Program-made: the position numbers and the translations under genes
Assembly: GCA_023428065.1 (NCBI GenBank)
Contig: JAEYZI010000061.1
Location: forward strand, 1 to 64,000
Length of the DNA: 64,000 bases
Source of the DNA: Actinomycetes bacterium
GTDB taxonomy: Bacteria; Actinomycetota; Actinomycetes; Actinomycetales; Microbacteriaceae
Direction of reading: 5' to 3'
In this document: one piece after another, positions 1 to 7,705 of the stretch
How the letters are laid out: every line of letters starts with the position of its first letter
How positions within the stretch are numbered: position 1 is the first letter of the stretch
Notes under the pieces: model-generated
The model's input: the letters and a program-made list of their open reading frames with translations, nothing else
Told to the model about the DNA's origin: nothing
Databases searched by the model: none

Positions 1-1169
1 CGCTCGGCCTGCCGGACCGGATCCTCGAGCAGCCGCTGAAGACGCTGTCGGGTGGTCAGCGCCGCCGCATCGAGCTGGCGCGGATCCTGTTCAGCGACGC
101 GGACACCATGCTGCTGGACGAGCCGACCAACCACCTGGACGCCGACTCCGTCACGTGGCTGCGTGGCTTCCTGCAGACCTACTCCGGCGGGCTGATCATC
201 ATCAGCCACGACGTGGATCTCGTCGAGGAGACCGTCAACAAGGTCTTCTACCTCGACGCGAACCGCGCCACGATCGACATCTACAACATGGGCTGGAAGC
301 ACTACCTGCGCCAGCGCGAGGCCGACCAGGAGCGCCGCAAGAAGGAGCGCGCGAACGCCGAGAAGAAGGCCACCGCGCTCCAGCTGCAGGCCGCCAAGTT
401 CGGCGCCAAGGCCACGAAGGCCGCGGCCGCCCACCAGATGATCGCGCGCGCCGAGAAGCTCCTCGCCGGGCTCGAAGAGGAGCGCGCCGCCGACCGCGTC
501 GCGAAGCTGCGCTTCCCGGATCCCGCGCCGTGCGGCAAGACGCCTCTGCAGGCCTCCAACCTCTCCAAGTCGTACGGCTCGCTCGAGATCTTCACGGCGG
601 TCGACCTCGCGATCGACCGCGGTTCGAAGGTCGTCGTGCTGGGGCTCAACGGCGCAGGCAAGACGACCCTGCTGCGCATCCTCGGGGGTGTCGACCGACC
701 CGACACGGGCGAGGTGATCGCCGGGCACGGGCTGCGGATCGGCTACTACGCGCAGGAGCACGAGACGATCGACGTGTCGCGCACGGTGCTCGAGAACATG
801 ACGGCCGCGTCCCCGAACCTCACGGAGACCGAGGCGCGCAAGGTGCTCGGCTCGTTCCTCTTCACGGGCGACGACGGCTACAAGCTCGCGGGTGTGCTCT
901 CGGGCGGCGAGAAGACGCGCCTCGCCCTCGCCATGATCGTCGTCTCGGGCGCGAACGTGCTGCTGCTCGACGAGCCGACCAACAACCTCGACCCCGCCTC
1001 GCGCGAAGAGATCCTCGGCGCCCTCGCGGGCTACACGGGCGCGGTCGTGCTGGTCTCCCACGACGAGGGCGCCGTCGAGGCGCTCAACCCCGAGCGCGTG
1101 CTCATCATGCCCGACGGGGTCGAGGACCACTGGAACCCGGAGTACGCCGAGCTCATCAGCGTGAGCTGA
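1..1169 (+). CDS. ABC-F family ATPase, C-terminal part (5' end outside window)
   Basis: The reading frame is open from the window edge (codons begin at position 3), so the gene starts upstream. The visible 388 residues carry the LSGGQ signature and Walker B (LLDEPTNHLD) of a first nucleotide-binding domain, a charged Lys/Ala/Glu-rich linker as in ABC-F proteins, then a full second domain with Walker A (GLNGAGKTT), LSGGE signature and LLLDEPTNNLD. There are no membrane segments. Known family role: soluble ATPases that bind the ribosome, some relieving stalled or antibiotic-bound ribosomes. Subfamily cannot be set without the N-terminus. It converges with the SURF1 operon, 18 bp away. Confidence 0.93.
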   Translation, partial: LGLPDRILEQPLKTLSGGQRRRIELARILFSDADTMLLDEPTNHLDADSVTWLRGFLQTYSGGLIIISHDVDLVEETVNKVFYLDANRATIDIYNMGWKHYLRQREADQERRKKERANAEKKATALQLQAAKFGAKATKAAAAHQMIARAEKLLAGLEEERAADRVAKLRFPDPAPCGKTPLQASNLSKSYGSLEIFTAVDLAIDRGSKVVVLGLNGAGKTTLLRILGGVDRPDTGEVIAGHGLRIGYYAQEHETIDVSRTVLENMTAASPNLTETEARKVLGSFLFTGDDGYKLAGVLSGGEKTRLALAMIVVSGANVLLLDEPTNNLDPASREEILGALAGYTGAVVLVSHDEGAVEALNPERVLIMPDGVEDHWNPEYAELISVS

Positions 1170-1187
1170 GGCGAGGCCCGCGCCGCG

Positions 1188-2033
1188 TCAGCGGGCGTCG
1201 AGGCGGTCGAGGATGGCGTCCTCGGCATCCGCGTCGTCGTGGCGGCGCTTCGGCGCGCGCGCGGCCGCCTGCTCCTCCTCGGGGAGCGCAGCGATGCGCC
1301 GCTCGCGTCGCCACGCCCACAGCAGACCCACGAACGCGAGCACCCCGAACGCGATCCACTGAAGCGCGTAGGAGAGGTGCATGCCCTCGTCCTCCTCGGG
1401 GCGCGGCGCCGCCGCCGGCATCGGCTCGACCGAGGGGTCCTCGCTCCCGACGACCGCGTAGGCGCCCGTGTAGGCGTCCCCGCCGAGGCCCGCGACGATC
1501 GCAGGGACGTCGATCGAGGAGATCTGCCCCTCCGGCGCCGTGCGACCGGGGAGCTCCGGCTCGGAACCCCGGAGGCGGGCGATCACCGTCACCTCGCCCT
1601 CGGGCGGCGCGGGGACGACGTCCGGAACGGAGTGCTCGCCGTTGCCGACCGGGAGCCAGCCCCGGTCCACCACGACGACCGTGCCGTCGTCGAGCCGGAA
1701 CGGAACGAGCTGCTCGAAGCCCGGGGTTCCGCCGAGCACGCGATTGCGCACGAGCACCGTCTCGTCGCCGAGGTACTCGCCGCGCAGCTCCACACGCGTC
1801 CACTCGTCGTCGTCGTCCCACGCGTCGAGCCGGGGGAGCACCTCGTCGATCGGCACGGCCTCCGCGTCGTAGTTGCGCTCGACCCGCTGGTTCTCCGCCG
1901 CCGTCTCGGCGCGGCGCGCCCACTGCCACCACGACAGCAGTCCGCACGCGAGCGCGAACACGATCGTGAGCGCGAGGTACGCGCTCCATCTCCGCCACCC
2001 GGTCACGGGGGGCCGCGTCGTGACGTCGCTCAT
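1188..2033 (-). CDS. SURF1 family cytochrome oxidase assembly protein
   Basis: 281 residues. A transmembrane segment sits near residues 15-35 (YLALTIVFALACGLLSWWQW), followed by a large extracytoplasmic domain with the SURF1 hallmarks (GEYL, VLVRNR, GFEQLVPFRLDDG, VVVDRGWLP) and a second membrane segment near the C-terminus (LQWIAFGVLAFVGLLWAW). This topology matches the SURF1/Shy1 family, which helps assemble haem-copper cytochrome oxidase in the membrane. The ATG at 2033 overlaps the stop of the upstream small gene as ATGA, which fixes the start and implies translational coupling. Third gene of a DUF3099 - small protein - SURF1 operon. Confidence 0.93.
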   Translation of the reverse strand: MSDVTTRPPVTGWRRWSAYLALTIVFALACGLLSWWQWARRAETAAENQRVERNYDAEAVPIDEVLPRLDAWDDDDEWTRVELRGEYLGDETVLVRNRVLGGTPGFEQLVPFRLDDGTVVVVDRGWLPVGNGEHSVPDVVPAPPEGEVTVIARLRGSEPELPGRTAPEGQISSIDVPAIVAGLGGDAYTGAYAVVGSEDPSVEPMPAAAPRPEEDEGMHLSYALQWIAFGVLAFVGLLWAWRRERRIAALPEEEQAAARAPKRRHDDADAEDAILDRLDAR

Positions 2034-2263
2034 GCGGGATCCGGGACGCGGTCGAGCGCGACGTCGAGAGAGGTCACCCGCACGGGGAAGCCACGCGTCG
2101 CGAGGTAGTCCGACAGGGTCTCGCGGTGGTCGGCGCACGCGAGCCACACCTTGACCCGTTCGACCGGGTGGATCCGCGGGTTCCGCCAGTTCACCCGGAA
2201 CTCGGCGTCGCGGGTGCAGCCGGCCGCCGAGCAGCGGATGCCGGGGTCGCCCAGACCGATCAC
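2030..2263 (-). CDS. Small Cys-containing protein of SURF1 operon, function unknown
   Basis: 77 residues from a GTG at 2263 that overlaps the stop of the DUF3099 gene (GTGA); its own stop overlaps the SURF1 start (ATGA). Overlap at both ends is good evidence that it is translated. The protein is soluble and carries C-x4-C (CSAAGC) plus C-x2-H (CADH), which could bind a metal, in a context of many Arg/Trp residues. I do not recognise a characterised family. Context, sandwiched with an oxidase assembly factor, suggests but does not prove a link to respiratory-complex assembly. Confidence 0.82.
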   Translation of the reverse strand: MIGLGDPGIRCSAAGCTRDAEFRVNWRNPRIHPVERVKVWLACADHRETLSDYLATRGFPVRVTSLDVALDRVPDPA

Positions 2264-2520
2264 GACCGACCCCCGGGGCTGCGGCGCACGATCGCGCCGG
2301 GGCGCTGCACGCGACCACGCCTCCCGCCTCCCACGTTGTTCGCGATGACGACCGCGAAGTACGGCAGGAAGACGGCTCCCGCCGCCGGCACGAGCAGCCA
2401 CCAGCCGGGAGTGACGAGGCACAGGGCGATGCAGACCACGCGGATGCCCATCGCGATCGTGTACTTGAGCATGCGCGAGTGGCGCTCCTCGTCCGGTGAG
2501 GGCGGGAGCTCCGTGACCAC
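2260..2520 (-). CDS. DUF3099 family membrane protein
   Basis: 86 residues with two predicted membrane helices (YTIAMGIRVVCIALCLVT and WWLLVPAAGAVFLPYFAVVIA) after a short acidic N-terminus with the PDEERHSRMLKYTIAMGIR pattern typical of DUF3099. GTG at 2520 is the only canonical start before an upstream in-frame stop at 2551-2553. First gene of the SURF1 operon. Function unknown; a small inner-membrane protein, widespread in actinobacteria. Confidence 0.85.
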   Translation of the reverse strand: MVTELPPSPDEERHSRMLKYTIAMGIRVVCIALCLVTPGWWLLVPAAGAVFLPYFAVVIANNVGGGRRGRVQRPGAIVRRSPGGRS

Positions 2521-2567
2521 GTGCGAGCTGTGACTGGCGATGCGTCCAGCCTACGTCCGCACGCCGG

Positions 2568-2573
2568 TAGGCT
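2568..2573 (+). promoter_or_regulatory. -10 element of fabG
   Basis: TAGGCT lies 8 nt before the fabG ATG at 2582, and there is no Shine-Dalgarno sequence between them, so the mRNA is probably leaderless. Confidence 0.5.
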
Positions 2574-2581
2574 CCTGAATC

Positions 2582-3289
2582 ATGACCTCTCGCACCGTCC
2601 TCGTCACCGGCGGCAACCGCGGCATCGGCCACGCGATCGCCGCCGAATTCCTCGCCCAGGGCCACCGCGTGGCCGTCACGGCGCGCTCGGGCGAGGGCCC
2701 GGCCGGCAGCCTCACCGTGCGCGCCGACGTCACCGACAGCGCCTCGGTCGACGCCGCGTTCACCGAGGTCGAGGAGAAGCTCGGTCCCGTCGAGGTCGTC
2801 GTCGCGAACGCCGGCATCACGCGCGACACACTCCTGCTGCGGATGACGGAGGACGACTTCACCGAGGTCGTCGACACCAACCTCTCGGGCGCCTTCCGTG
2901 TCGTCAAGCGCGCGTCGAAGGGCATGCTCAAGGCGCGCTTCGGTCGCGTCGTGCTCGTGTCGAGCGTCGTGGGCCTGCTGGGAAGCGCCGGACAGGTCAA
3001 CTACGCCGCATCGAAGGCGGGGCTTGTCGGCATCGCCCGCTCGCTCACGCGCGAGCTCGGCGCGCGCGGCATCACGGCGAACGTCGTCGCCCCGGGCTTC
3101 ATCGAGACCGACATGACGGCGGAGCTTCCCGAAGAGCAGCAGAAGCAGTACCTCGCCCAGATCCCCGCGGGCCGGTTCGCCTCGCCGACCGAGGTCGCGC
3201 GCGTCATCACGTGGCTCGCCTCGGACGACGCGGGCTACATCTCGGGCGCCGTGATCCCGGTCGACGGCGGCCTCGGGATGGGGCACTGA
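2582..3289 (+). CDS. fabG: 3-oxoacyl-ACP reductase, SDR family
   Basis: 235 residues, a complete classical short-chain dehydrogenase. Visible are the Rossmann motif TGGNRGIG near residue 9, NAG in strand 4, catalytic Ser (VLVSSVVG), the YAASK Tyr-Lys pair, and the C-terminal GAVIPVDGGLGMGH tail shared with FabG1/MabA of actinobacteria. The expected reaction is NADPH-dependent reduction of 3-ketoacyl-ACP in fatty acid elongation. It stands alone rather than with inhA or other fab genes and converges on serB with a 10-bp gap. The family assignment is firm; the substrate is inferred from the MabA-like tail. Confidence 0.88.
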   Translation: MTSRTVLVTGGNRGIGHAIAAEFLAQGHRVAVTARSGEGPAGSLTVRADVTDSASVDAAFTEVEEKLGPVEVVVANAGITRDTLLLRMTEDDFTEVVDTNLSGAFRVVKRASKGMLKARFGRVVLVSSVVGLLGSAGQVNYAASKAGLVGIARSLTRELGARGITANVVAPGFIETDMTAELPEEQQKQYLAQIPAGRFASPTEVARVITWLASDDAGYISGAVIPVDGGLGMGH

Positions 3290-3299
3290 CGCTCCGGCG

Positions 3300-3938
3300 C
3301 TAGCGCGTGAGGCCCATGAGGGGCAGCAGCATCGCGAGGTCGCGCTCGTCGAGCAGCACGTCCGCGACGTCGCGCACGGGGGCCTTCGCGTCGAACCCGA
3401 CCGAGAGCCCCGCGAGGGCCATCATCGGCAGGTCGTTCGCGCCGTCGCCCACGGCGAGCGTCTGCGCGACGGGGATCCCCGCGGCATCCGCCCACTCCTG
3501 AAGTGCCTCCGCCTTGGCCGCGGCGTCGACCACGGGGGGCACGACGCGCCCCGTGAGCACGCCGTCGACGACCTCGAGGCGGTTGGCCCGCCAGTGGTCG
3601 AGACCCAGCCGCTCCGCGAGCGGGTCGATGATCTCGTGGAACCCGCCCGACACGACGGCCACCCGACCTCCTGCCGCGTGCACGGCCTCGATCATCTCCG
3701 GCACGCCGCGCGTCACGGTGACCCGCGCACCCACCTCGTCGAACACCGACGCGGGCAGCCCCGCGAGGGTCGCGACGCGCTCGCGCAGGCTCTCGGCGAA
3801 GTCGAGCTCGCCGTTCATCGCCCGGAACGTGATGCCGGCGACCTCCTCGAGCGACCCCGCGGCCTCCGCGAGCAGCTCGATCACCTCGTCCTCGATGAGG
3901 GTGGAGTCGACATCGAGCACGACGAGGAAACGGGCCAT
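3300..3938 (-). CDS. serB: Phosphoserine phosphatase, HAD superfamily
   Basis: 212 residues from the ATG at 3938 (MARFLVVLDVDSTLIEDE). HAD motif I is DVDSTL, motif II lies in VAVVSGGFHEI, motif III is the Lys of AAAKAEAL and motif IV is GDGANDLPMM. This is the pattern of SerB-type phosphoserine phosphatases, which release serine in the last step of serine synthesis. There is no N-terminal ACT domain, so this is the short form. The frame extends 21 codons upstream, but homology begins at the chosen ATG. Confidence 0.88.
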   Translation of the reverse strand: MARFLVVLDVDSTLIEDEVIELLAEAAGSLEEVAGITFRAMNGELDFAESLRERVATLAGLPASVFDEVGARVTVTRGVPEMIEAVHAAGGRVAVVSGGFHEIIDPLAERLGLDHWRANRLEVVDGVLTGRVVPPVVDAAAKAEALQEWADAAGIPVAQTLAVGDGANDLPMMALAGLSVGFDAKAPVRDVADVLLDERDLAMLLPLMGLTR

Positions 3939-3984
3939 GGCGTGGGGGAGGTCCTTCGGATGCGGTGCGGAACGGGGGGCGACG

Positions 3985-5226
3985 TCAGTCGACGCGCACA
4001 CCCTTGCCGACGACCGTGATCCCCGACTCGGTCACCGTGAAACCACGGGTGCGATCGGCGTCGTGATCGACTCCGACGGATGCGCCGGGTGCGACGACGA
4101 CGTCCTTGTCGAGGATAGCGCGCTGCACCGTCGCGTTCGCGCCGATCTCGACGCGCTCGAAGACGACGGAGTCGGTCACCTGCGCGCCCGAGGCGATCGT
4201 CACCCACGGCCCGAGCACCGTGCGCTCGAGGTGCCCGCCCGACACGACGCAGCCGAGCGAGACGATCGAGTCGATCGCCGTGCCCACGGCGTTCTTGCCG
4301 TCGCGCACGAACTTCGCGGGCGGCGAGTTGAGCTGCTGGCTGTAGATGGGCCACGCCTGGTTGTAGAGGTTGAACACGGGGAGTGCCGCGATGAGGTCCT
4401 GGTGCGCCTCGAAGAACGAGTCGATCGTCCCCACGTCGCGCCAGTAGAAGCGGTCGCGGTCGGTCGCGCCGGGAACCCGGTTCTGGTTGAGGTCGTAGAC
4501 CGCAGCCTCGCCGCGCGCCACGAAGTCGGGCACGATGTCGCCGCCCATGTCGTGGTTCGAGTCGGCGCGGGCGCCGTCGCGCTGCACGGCGTCGATGAGC
4601 ACATCGGCGTCGAAGACGTAGTTGCCCATCGACGCGAGGATCTCGCCGGGGGAGTCCGCGAGCCCGACGGCATCGCGCGGCTTCTCGCGGAAGGCGGCGA
4701 TGCGCGTCGGATCGGTCGGGTCGAGCTCGATGACGCCGAACTGGTCGGCGAGTCCGATCGGCTGGCGGATGGCCGCCACGGTCACCCCGGCTCCCGACTC
4801 GATGTGGGCCTGGATCATCTGGCTGAAGTCCATGCGGTACACGTGATCCGCGCCCACGACGACCACGATGTCCGGCTTCTCGTCGCGGATGAGGTTGAGG
4901 CTCTGCAGGATCGCGTCGGCCGAGCCCGAGAACCAGCGCTTCCCGAGGCGCTGCTGGGCGGGCACCGAGGCGACGTAGGCGCCGAGCATCCCCGAGAGTC
5001 GCCAGGTCTGCGACACGTGGCGGTCGAGCGAGTGCGACTTGTACTGGGTCAGCACGACGATCTGGCGCAGCCCCGAGTTGATGAGGTTCGAGAGCGCGAA
5101 GTCGATGAGGCGATAGCCGCCCGCGAAGGGCACGGCGGGCTTGGCACGGTCGGCGGTCAGCGGCATCAGACGCTTGCCCTCGCCACCCGCGAGGACGATC
5201 CCGAAGACCTTGGGCGGTGCTGCCAT
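3985..5226 (-). CDS. glgC: Glucose-1-phosphate adenylyltransferase
   Basis: 413 residues, full length for bacterial ADP-glucose pyrophosphorylase. The N-terminal nucleotidyltransferase signature [11 protein letters not shown] (residues 15-25), the [16 protein letters not shown] substrate loop, [11 protein letters not shown] and a C-terminal left-handed beta-helix with hexapeptide repeats are all present. It makes ADP-glucose from glucose-1-phosphate and ATP for alpha-glucan synthesis. It is divergent from glgA, with 47 bp between start codons, so the two enzymes of the pathway share a control region. Confidence 0.96.
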   Translation of the reverse strand: MAAPPKVFGIVLAGGEGKRLMPLTADRAKPAVPFAGGYRLIDFALSNLINSGLRQIVVLTQYKSHSLDRHVSQTWRLSGMLGAYVASVPAQQRLGKRWFSGSADAILQSLNLIRDEKPDIVVVVGADHVYRMDFSQMIQAHIESGAGVTVAAIRQPIGLADQFGVIELDPTDPTRIAAFREKPRDAVGLADSPGEILASMGNYVFDADVLIDAVQRDGARADSNHDMGGDIVPDFVARGEAAVYDLNQNRVPGATDRDRFYWRDVGTIDSFFEAHQDLIAALPVFNLYNQAWPIYSQQLNSPPAKFVRDGKNAVGTAIDSIVSLGCVVSGGHLERTVLGPWVTIASGAQVTDSVVFERVEIGANATVQRAILDKDVVVAPGASVGVDHDADRTRGFTVTESGITVVGKGVRVD

Positions 5227-5232
5227 GGCACA

Positions 5233-5238
5233 ACAGTA
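5233..5238 (-). promoter_or_regulatory. -10 element of glgC
   Basis: On the minus strand TACTGT is 6 nt before the glgC ATG at 5226. It sits 21 bp from the opposing glgA -10 element, so the two promoters practically overlap. Confidence 0.45.
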
Positions 5239-5259
5239 GGCCAGCGCAGGGGGGTGTAC

Positions 5260-5265
5260 TAGCGT
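5260..5265 (+). promoter_or_regulatory. -10 element of glgA
   Basis: TAGCGT is 8 nt before the ATG at 5274, with no ribosome binding site in between. It supports 5274 over the upstream in-frame ATG at 5217. Confidence 0.45.
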
Positions 5266-5273
5266 CGACAGGC

Positions 5274-6491
5274 ATGCGAGTCGATGTTCTGAGCCGCGAG
5301 TATCCGCCCGAGGTCTACGGGGGCGCGGGGGTGCATGTCGCGGAGCTCGTGGCGGCTCTCCGGCGCGACGTCGACGTCGTCGTGCGGTGCTTCGGACTGC
5401 CTCGCGACGAGCCGCACACCTACGCCTACCTCGTGCCGCCGCAGCTCGCCTCGGCCAATCCCGCACTCGCGACTCTCGGCGTCGACCTGCAGATGGCGCA
5501 GGACGTGACGGGGGCGGATCTCGTCCACTCGCACACCTGGTACGCCAACGCGGGCGGCCACCTCGCGAAGCTCCTGCACGGCATCCCGCACGTCGTCACG
5601 GCCCACTCGCTCGAGCCGCTGCGTCCGTGGAAGGCCGAGCAGCTCGGCGGGGGGTACCGCGTCTCGAGCGAGATCGAGCGCACGGCCTTCGAGTCGGCGG
5701 ATGCGGTGATCGCCGTGAGCGCCGGCATGCGCGCCGACATCCTGCGCTGCTACCCCGCGATCGACCCTGCGCGCGTCCACGTCGTGCACAACGGGATCGA
5801 CCTCGAGCGGTGGAAGCCGACCGAGGACCACGCGGCGCTCGAGCGCTTCGGCATCGACCCGGAGCGACGGAGCGTCGTGTTCGTCGGCCGCATCACGCGC
5901 CAGAAGGGGCTGCCGTACCTGCTCGCCGCGGCCCGCGAGCTTGAGCCCGACGTGCAGGTGATCCTGTGCGCGGGGGCCCCCGACACGCCCGAGATCATGG
6001 CCGAGGTTCAGGAGGGCGTGCGCGTGCTCCAGGCGGAGCGCGACGGGGTCGTGTGGATCGAGGAGATGCTGCCGCAGCACGAGCTCGCGGCCGTGCTCAC
6101 GGCCGGCACGGTCTTTGTCTGCCCCTCGGTCTACGAGCCTCTCGGGATCGTCAACCTCGAGGCGATGGCGTGCGGCCTCCCCGTCGTCGGCACGGCGACG
6201 GGCGGCATCCCGGAGGTCGTCGCGGACGGCCTCACGGGGCGCCTCGTGCCGATCGAGCAGGCGGACGACGGCACCGGTGCCCCGCTCGACCCGGAGCGCT
6301 TCGTCGCCGATCTCGCGGCGATCCTCGGCGAGGTGCTTGCCGATCCCGCGACCGCGCGGCTCATGGGGGAGGCGGGCCGTCTGCGCGCGGAGGCGGAGTT
6401 CAGCTGGGCGAGCATCGCCGAGCGCACTCTCGCCGTGTACGAGAGCCTGCTGCCCCCCGAGGAGGGCACGCCCGCCGAGGCGGGCGACTAG
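5274..6491 (+). CDS. glgA: Glycogen synthase, actinobacterial GT4 type
   Basis: 405 residues with the GT4 two-Rossmann layout: N-terminal [15 protein letters not shown] loop, [10 protein letters not shown], then [18 protein letters not shown] and the nucleotide-sugar site [23 protein letters not shown]. This matches the Corynebacterium-type GlgA/GlgM group rather than the GT5 enzyme of E. coli. Known members transfer glucose from ADP-glucose to glucan or to glucose-1-phosphate (giving maltose-1-phosphate), and sequence alone does not separate these. Divergent partner of glgC; no glgB or glgX lies in the window. Confidence 0.92.
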   Translation: MRVDVLSREYPPEVYGGAGVHVAELVAALRRDVDVVVRCFGLPRDEPHTYAYLVPPQLASANPALATLGVDLQMAQDVTGADLVHSHTWYANAGGHLAKLLHGIPHVVTAHSLEPLRPWKAEQLGGGYRVSSEIERTAFESADAVIAVSAGMRADILRCYPAIDPARVHVVHNGIDLERWKPTEDHAALERFGIDPERRSVVFVGRITRQKGLPYLLAAARELEPDVQVILCAGAPDTPEIMAEVQEGVRVLQAERDGVVWIEEMLPQHELAAVLTAGTVFVCPSVYEPLGIVNLEAMACGLPVVGTATGGIPEVVADGLTGRLVPIEQADDGTGAPLDPERFVADLAAILGEVLADPATARLMGEAGRLRAEAEFSWASIAERTLAVYESLLPPEEGTPAEAGD

Positions 6492-6494
6492 GCT
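6489..6494 (+). promoter_or_regulatory. -10 element of ABC ATPase gene
   Basis: TAGGCT, whose first bases are also the TAG stop of glgA, lies 8 nt before the ATG at 6503. The downstream gene could be expressed on its own from here. Confidence 0.4.
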
Positions 6495-6502
6495 GGGACA
6501 TC

Positions 6503-7294
6503 ATGGTGCGGGTGCTGGAGCTTGAGGACGTCTCTGTCGTCCGCGACGGGAACACGATCCTCGACGGGCTGAACTGGACGGTCGAATCCGACGAACGCTG
6601 GGTGATCCTCGGCCCGAATGGCGCGGGGAAGTCCACGATCCTCAACCTCGCCTCGGCGCATGTGCACCCGACCTCGGGAACGGCGCACGTCCTCGGCGAG
6701 CGACTCGGGCGCGTCGACGTCTTCGACCTCCGCCCGCGCATCGGCGTCGCCTCCACGGCGATGGCCCGCCGCATCCCGCGTGACGAGACGGTCTACGACG
6801 CCGTGCTCACCGCGGCCTACGCCGTCACGGGCCGCTGGAACGAGGCGTACGAGGATGTCGACACGCGTCGCGCGGATCGGGTCATGCGCGAGTGGCGCCT
6901 CGACGGGCTACGCGACCGCCTCTTCGGGACCCTGTCCGACGGCGAGCAGAAGCGCGTGCAGATCGGCCGGGCGGTCATGACGGACCCCGAGCTGCTCCTG
7001 CTCGACGAGCCTGCGGCGAGCCTCGACCTCGGGGCGCGCGAAGAGCTCGTCCGGCTGCTCGGCGAGTACGCCGCGACCCCGGATGCGCCCGCCATGGTCA
7101 TCGTGACCCACCACGTGGAGGAGATCCCCGCGGGCTTCACGCACGCCCTCCTCCTGGCCGAGGGGCGCATCCACGCCGCGGGCCCCATCGCCGAGGTCAT
7201 CACGGGCGAGCGGCTCTCCGAGGCGTTCGGGCTGCCGCTCGTCGTCTCGACGAGCGAGGACGGCCGCTTCGCCGCCCGTGCTCAATGGGACTGA
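6503..7294 (+). CDS. Stand-alone ABC ATPase with LSDGE signature
   Basis: 263 residues, one nucleotide-binding domain: Walker A GPNGAGKST, Walker B LLLLDEPAASLD and the H-loop in VIVTHHVEEI. The signature reads LSDGEQKRV instead of LSGGQ. No permease or binding-protein gene is adjacent; the neighbours are glgA (11 bp upstream) and rpmE2. It resembles the single-domain actinobacterial ATPases often labelled molybdate or iron importers, but nothing here supports a substrate. It could pair with a permease elsewhere or act as a soluble ATPase. Confidence 0.85.
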   Translation: MVRVLELEDVSVVRDGNTILDGLNWTVESDERWVILGPNGAGKSTILNLASAHVHPTSGTAHVLGERLGRVDVFDLRPRIGVASTAMARRIPRDETVYDAVLTAAYAVTGRWNEAYEDVDTRRADRVMREWRLDGLRDRLFGTLSDGEQKRVQIGRAVMTDPELLLLDEPAASLDLGAREELVRLLGEYAATPDAPAMVIVTHHVEEIPAGFTHALLLAEGRIHAAGPIAEVITGERLSEAFGLPLVVSTSEDGRFAARAQWD

Positions 7295-7305
7295 GCCGCG
7301 TCTGC

Positions 7306-7311
7306 TAGACT
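7306..7311 (+). promoter_or_regulatory. Probable -10 of rpmE2
   Basis: TAGACT is followed by a leader of roughly 60 nt. The leader contains GTCGG/CCGAC and GGCCC/GGGCC helices (7317-7338) that exclude each other, then a GAGGT ribosome binding site at 7366-7370, 5 nt before the ATG. Confidence 0.4.
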
Positions 7312-7375
7312 CGACAGTCGGCCCATCGGGCCACCGACTTTCCCCTTTTCGAACCATCTCCGACTGAGGTACCTC

Positions 7376-7624
7376 ATGAAGACCGACATCCACCCCGACT
7401 ACCAGGCGATCGTCTTCCGCGACCTGGCGAGCGGCGAGACCTTCCTCACGCGCTCGACCCTGACGAGCGACAAGACCATCGAGCTGGACGGCGAGACCTA
7501 CCCGGTCGTGGACGTCGAGATCTCGTCGGCGTCGCACCCGTTCTACACGGGCAAGCAGCGCATCCTCGACAGCGCCGGCCGCGTCGAGAAGTTCAACACG
7601 CGCTACAAGAACTTCGGCAAGTAG
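7376..7624 (+). CDS. rpmE2: 50S ribosomal protein L31 type B
   Basis: 82 residues: starts [14 protein letters not shown] and ends [14 protein letters not shown], the type B L31 pattern. It has no cysteines, so it is the zinc-independent form that can replace the Cys-containing L31 under zinc limitation. No obvious Zur-type palindrome lies in the leader. A strong intrinsic terminator follows. Confidence 0.96.
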   Translation: MKTDIHPDYQAIVFRDLASGETFLTRSTLTSDKTIELDGETYPVVDVEISSASHPFYTGKQRILDSAGRVEKFNTRYKNFGK

Positions 7625-7646
7625 ACCCCCGGAACATCTGCGAGGA

Positions 7647-7676
7647 ACGGCCCCGTCGACAGACGGGGCCGTTTTT
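7647..7676 (+). terminator. Intrinsic terminator of rpmE2
   Basis: Perfect 11-bp stem (ACGGCCCCGTC / GACGGGGCCGT) around a GACA loop, followed by five T residues. It begins 22 nt after the rpmE2 stop. It is the clearest factor-independent terminator in the window. Confidence 0.9.
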
Positions 7677-7705
7677 CGCGTGCCCGGACGTCCGGGCGGC
7701 GCGCA

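Noticed and set aside
155..1969. 604-residue plus-strand frame overlapping the ABC-F and SURF1 genes
   Set aside because: Very Arg/Pro/Ala-rich, no domains, antisense or out of frame to two convincing genes; typical of long shadow frames in high-GC DNA.
7295..7375. Zur operator or riboswitch before rpmE2
   Set aside because: Only short alternative helices are present; no zinc-box palindrome or known aptamer pattern is visible.
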